Assembly: GCA_946630765.1 (NCBI GenBank)
Contig: CAMOZF010000106.1
Coordinates: 1 to 6,601, forward strand
Length of the DNA stretch: 6,601 bases
Source of the DNA: an uncultured Lachnospiraceae bacterium
GTDB lineage: Bacteria; Bacillota_A; Clostridia; Lachnospirales; Lachnospiraceae
Reading direction: 5' to 3'
A program made the translations under genes and the position numbers. Below the pieces are notes generated by a model. The model ran no database searches. It was not told the origin of the DNA and worked only from the letters and a program-made list of their open reading frames with translations. Shown piece after piece: positions 5,754 through 6,601 of this stretch (its first letter is position 1; each line of letters begins with the position of its first letter).

Positions 5754-6601
5754 TTATTCCTCCCAGTAATTCTTATTCATACTCAGCCGCCTTACGAGGC
5801 GCTGCGGTAATTTTTTATATCTTTTTCCGAGAAAATACCCGGCATATTTCATTCCGCTCTGATAGAAAAGATACGGAACGCTGTACCATTTGCCGACGGA
5901 GAACAGGTGCCGGATCGTCTTCTTCACAAGACCGATCCCCTCCTTCTCCGAGGAAACGGCGGAAAAGATTTCCGGATGATCCGCCTGCGATACCGCGAGA
6001 TCAAAGTTCCGGTGAAGCTGCTGTCTTCCGCTGTAGTTGTGCGAATGGATCACGCGCGCGTTTGCACAGTAGGCGATGGAATACCCCGCCCGGATCACCT
6101 CATAGGCGTAGATCATATCCTCGTTGAAGATCGTATGCCGGGTAAATCCGCCGAGCTTCTCCATGATCCTCCGGTCATACATTGCGCAGACATTCGAGCA
6201 GAAATAGGTTCGGATGCCCAGTCTTTCGAGGTCCTTCTGCGACTTGATCGTCGAAACCTCCGGATAACTGAAGGATCTCGTGAAGGTTTCGATCTCCCGG
6301 CAGTCTTCCCGCGGAAGCTGCCGCGCGTAGGAAGACGCCACCCGCTCCTCCGAAAAAGCTTCAAGAAGCGTTTCGATCATGCGGTCATTATCGGGCATCG
6401 CATCCTGCGTCATCAGGAGCACATAGTCTGCGTCCGAGAAGGAAACGCCCTGATTTCTCGTGTTCCCGTGATCGAATTCCCGCTTCGAAAGATAATGACA
6501 CTCCGTATCGGGCTCGTCCGGAAATTCCGGCCTCTCCCCCTGCTCTTCTTCCGTGATCATCAGAATGATTTTCTGCGGCGGAATTGTCTGGTTCCGAAGA
6601 C
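5754..6601 (-). CDS. Family 2 glycosyltransferase, rhamnosyltransferase type, N-terminally cut by window edge
   Basis: Probably transfers L-rhamnose from dTDP-rhamnose to the lipid-linked chain. The frame stays open to the window edge and the residues ahead of the first ATG (6560) read LRNQTIPPQKIIL. This is the normal segment after the first GT-A strand (compare SLxxQTxPPxxII in this family), so the true start lies beyond 6601. The visible 281 residues contain FDHGNTRNQG (about base 6473 leftward), the donor/metal motif LLMTQDAMP with its Asp at 6404-6402, FNEDMIYAYEV with a Glu-Asp pair near 6119, and VIHSHNYSGRQ near 6050. FDHGxTRNxG, TQDA and HSHxYS together are typical of RfbN-like rhamnosyltransferases. 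A basic, aromatic C-terminal tail may bind the membrane. It overlaps the rfbC ribosome site and ends one base before rfbC, which supports a rhamnose donor, though this is inferred. Confidence 0.9.
   Translation of the reverse strand, partial: LRNQTIPPQKIILMITEEEQGERPEFPDEPDTECHYLSKREFDHGNTRNQGVSFSDADYVLLMTQDAMPDNDRMIETLLEAFSEERVASSYARQLPREDCREIETFTRSFSYPEVSTIKSQKDLERLGIRTYFCSNVCAMYDRRIMEKLGGFTRHTIFNEDMIYAYEVIRAGYSIAYCANARVIHSHNYSGRQQLHRNFDLAVSQADHPEIFSAVSSEKEGIGLVKKTIRHLFSVGKWYSVPYLFYQSGMKYAGYFLGKRYKKLPQRLVRRLSMNKNYWEE

Noticed and set aside
4301..6127. A 608-codon open frame on the plus strand, antisense to the permease, rfbC and the first glycosyltransferase
   Set aside because: Its product is low-complexity and rich in His, Arg, Gln and Asp with no recognisable motif, and it crosses three well-supported genes on the other strand. 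It is a codon-bias shadow of GC-rich third positions.

Overview
The window reads as a piece of a cell-surface polysaccharide locus from a Gram-positive Clostridia-type bacterium, possibly Lachnospiraceae. The evidence is a LytR-CpsA-Psr (LCP) wall-ligase gene, strong AGGAG-type ribosome binding sites, a consensus vegetative promoter and moderately GC-rich coding DNA. The taxon is inferred from protein style, not from a marker gene. All seven genes lie on the minus strand, so transcription runs from right (6601) to left (1).

Layout in transcription order: (1) 6601-5754, a family 2 glycosyltransferase of the rhamnosyltransferase type, cut at its N terminus by the window edge; (2) 5752-5195, dTDP-4-dehydrorhamnose 3,5-epimerase (RmlC/RfbC); (3) 5179-4151, the membrane subunit of a polysaccharide ABC exporter (Wzm/TagG type) with an unusual two-helix N-terminal extension; (4) 4116-3379, its ATPase (Wzt/TagH type) without a C-terminal carbohydrate-binding domain; (5) 3364-2384, a second family 2 glycosyltransferase. 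A 113-base AT-rich gap follows, with a near-consensus extended -10 promoter. After it come (6) 2270-804, a polyprenyl-phosphate hexose-1-phosphate transferase that starts at GTG, and (7) 792-1, an LCP ligase cut at its C terminus by the window edge. Gaps inside genes 1-5 are 1 to 34 bases and the gap between genes 6 and 7 is 11 bases, so these look like two transcription units or one operon with an internal promoter.

Working model (inference): the hexose-1-phosphate transferase loads the first sugar onto undecaprenyl phosphate. The glycosyltransferases extend the chain in the cytoplasm, probably with L-rhamnose from the dTDP-rhamnose pathway to which RmlC belongs. The Wzm/Wzt-type ABC transporter flips the finished chain, and the LCP protein joins it to peptidoglycan. 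All component families are known. The less usual points are the extended permease, the placement of the initiating transferase late in the locus behind its own promoter, and the pairing of this initiating enzyme class with ABC export and LCP attachment. I found no RNA genes, mobile elements, CRISPR arrays or notable repeats, and no convincing terminator.
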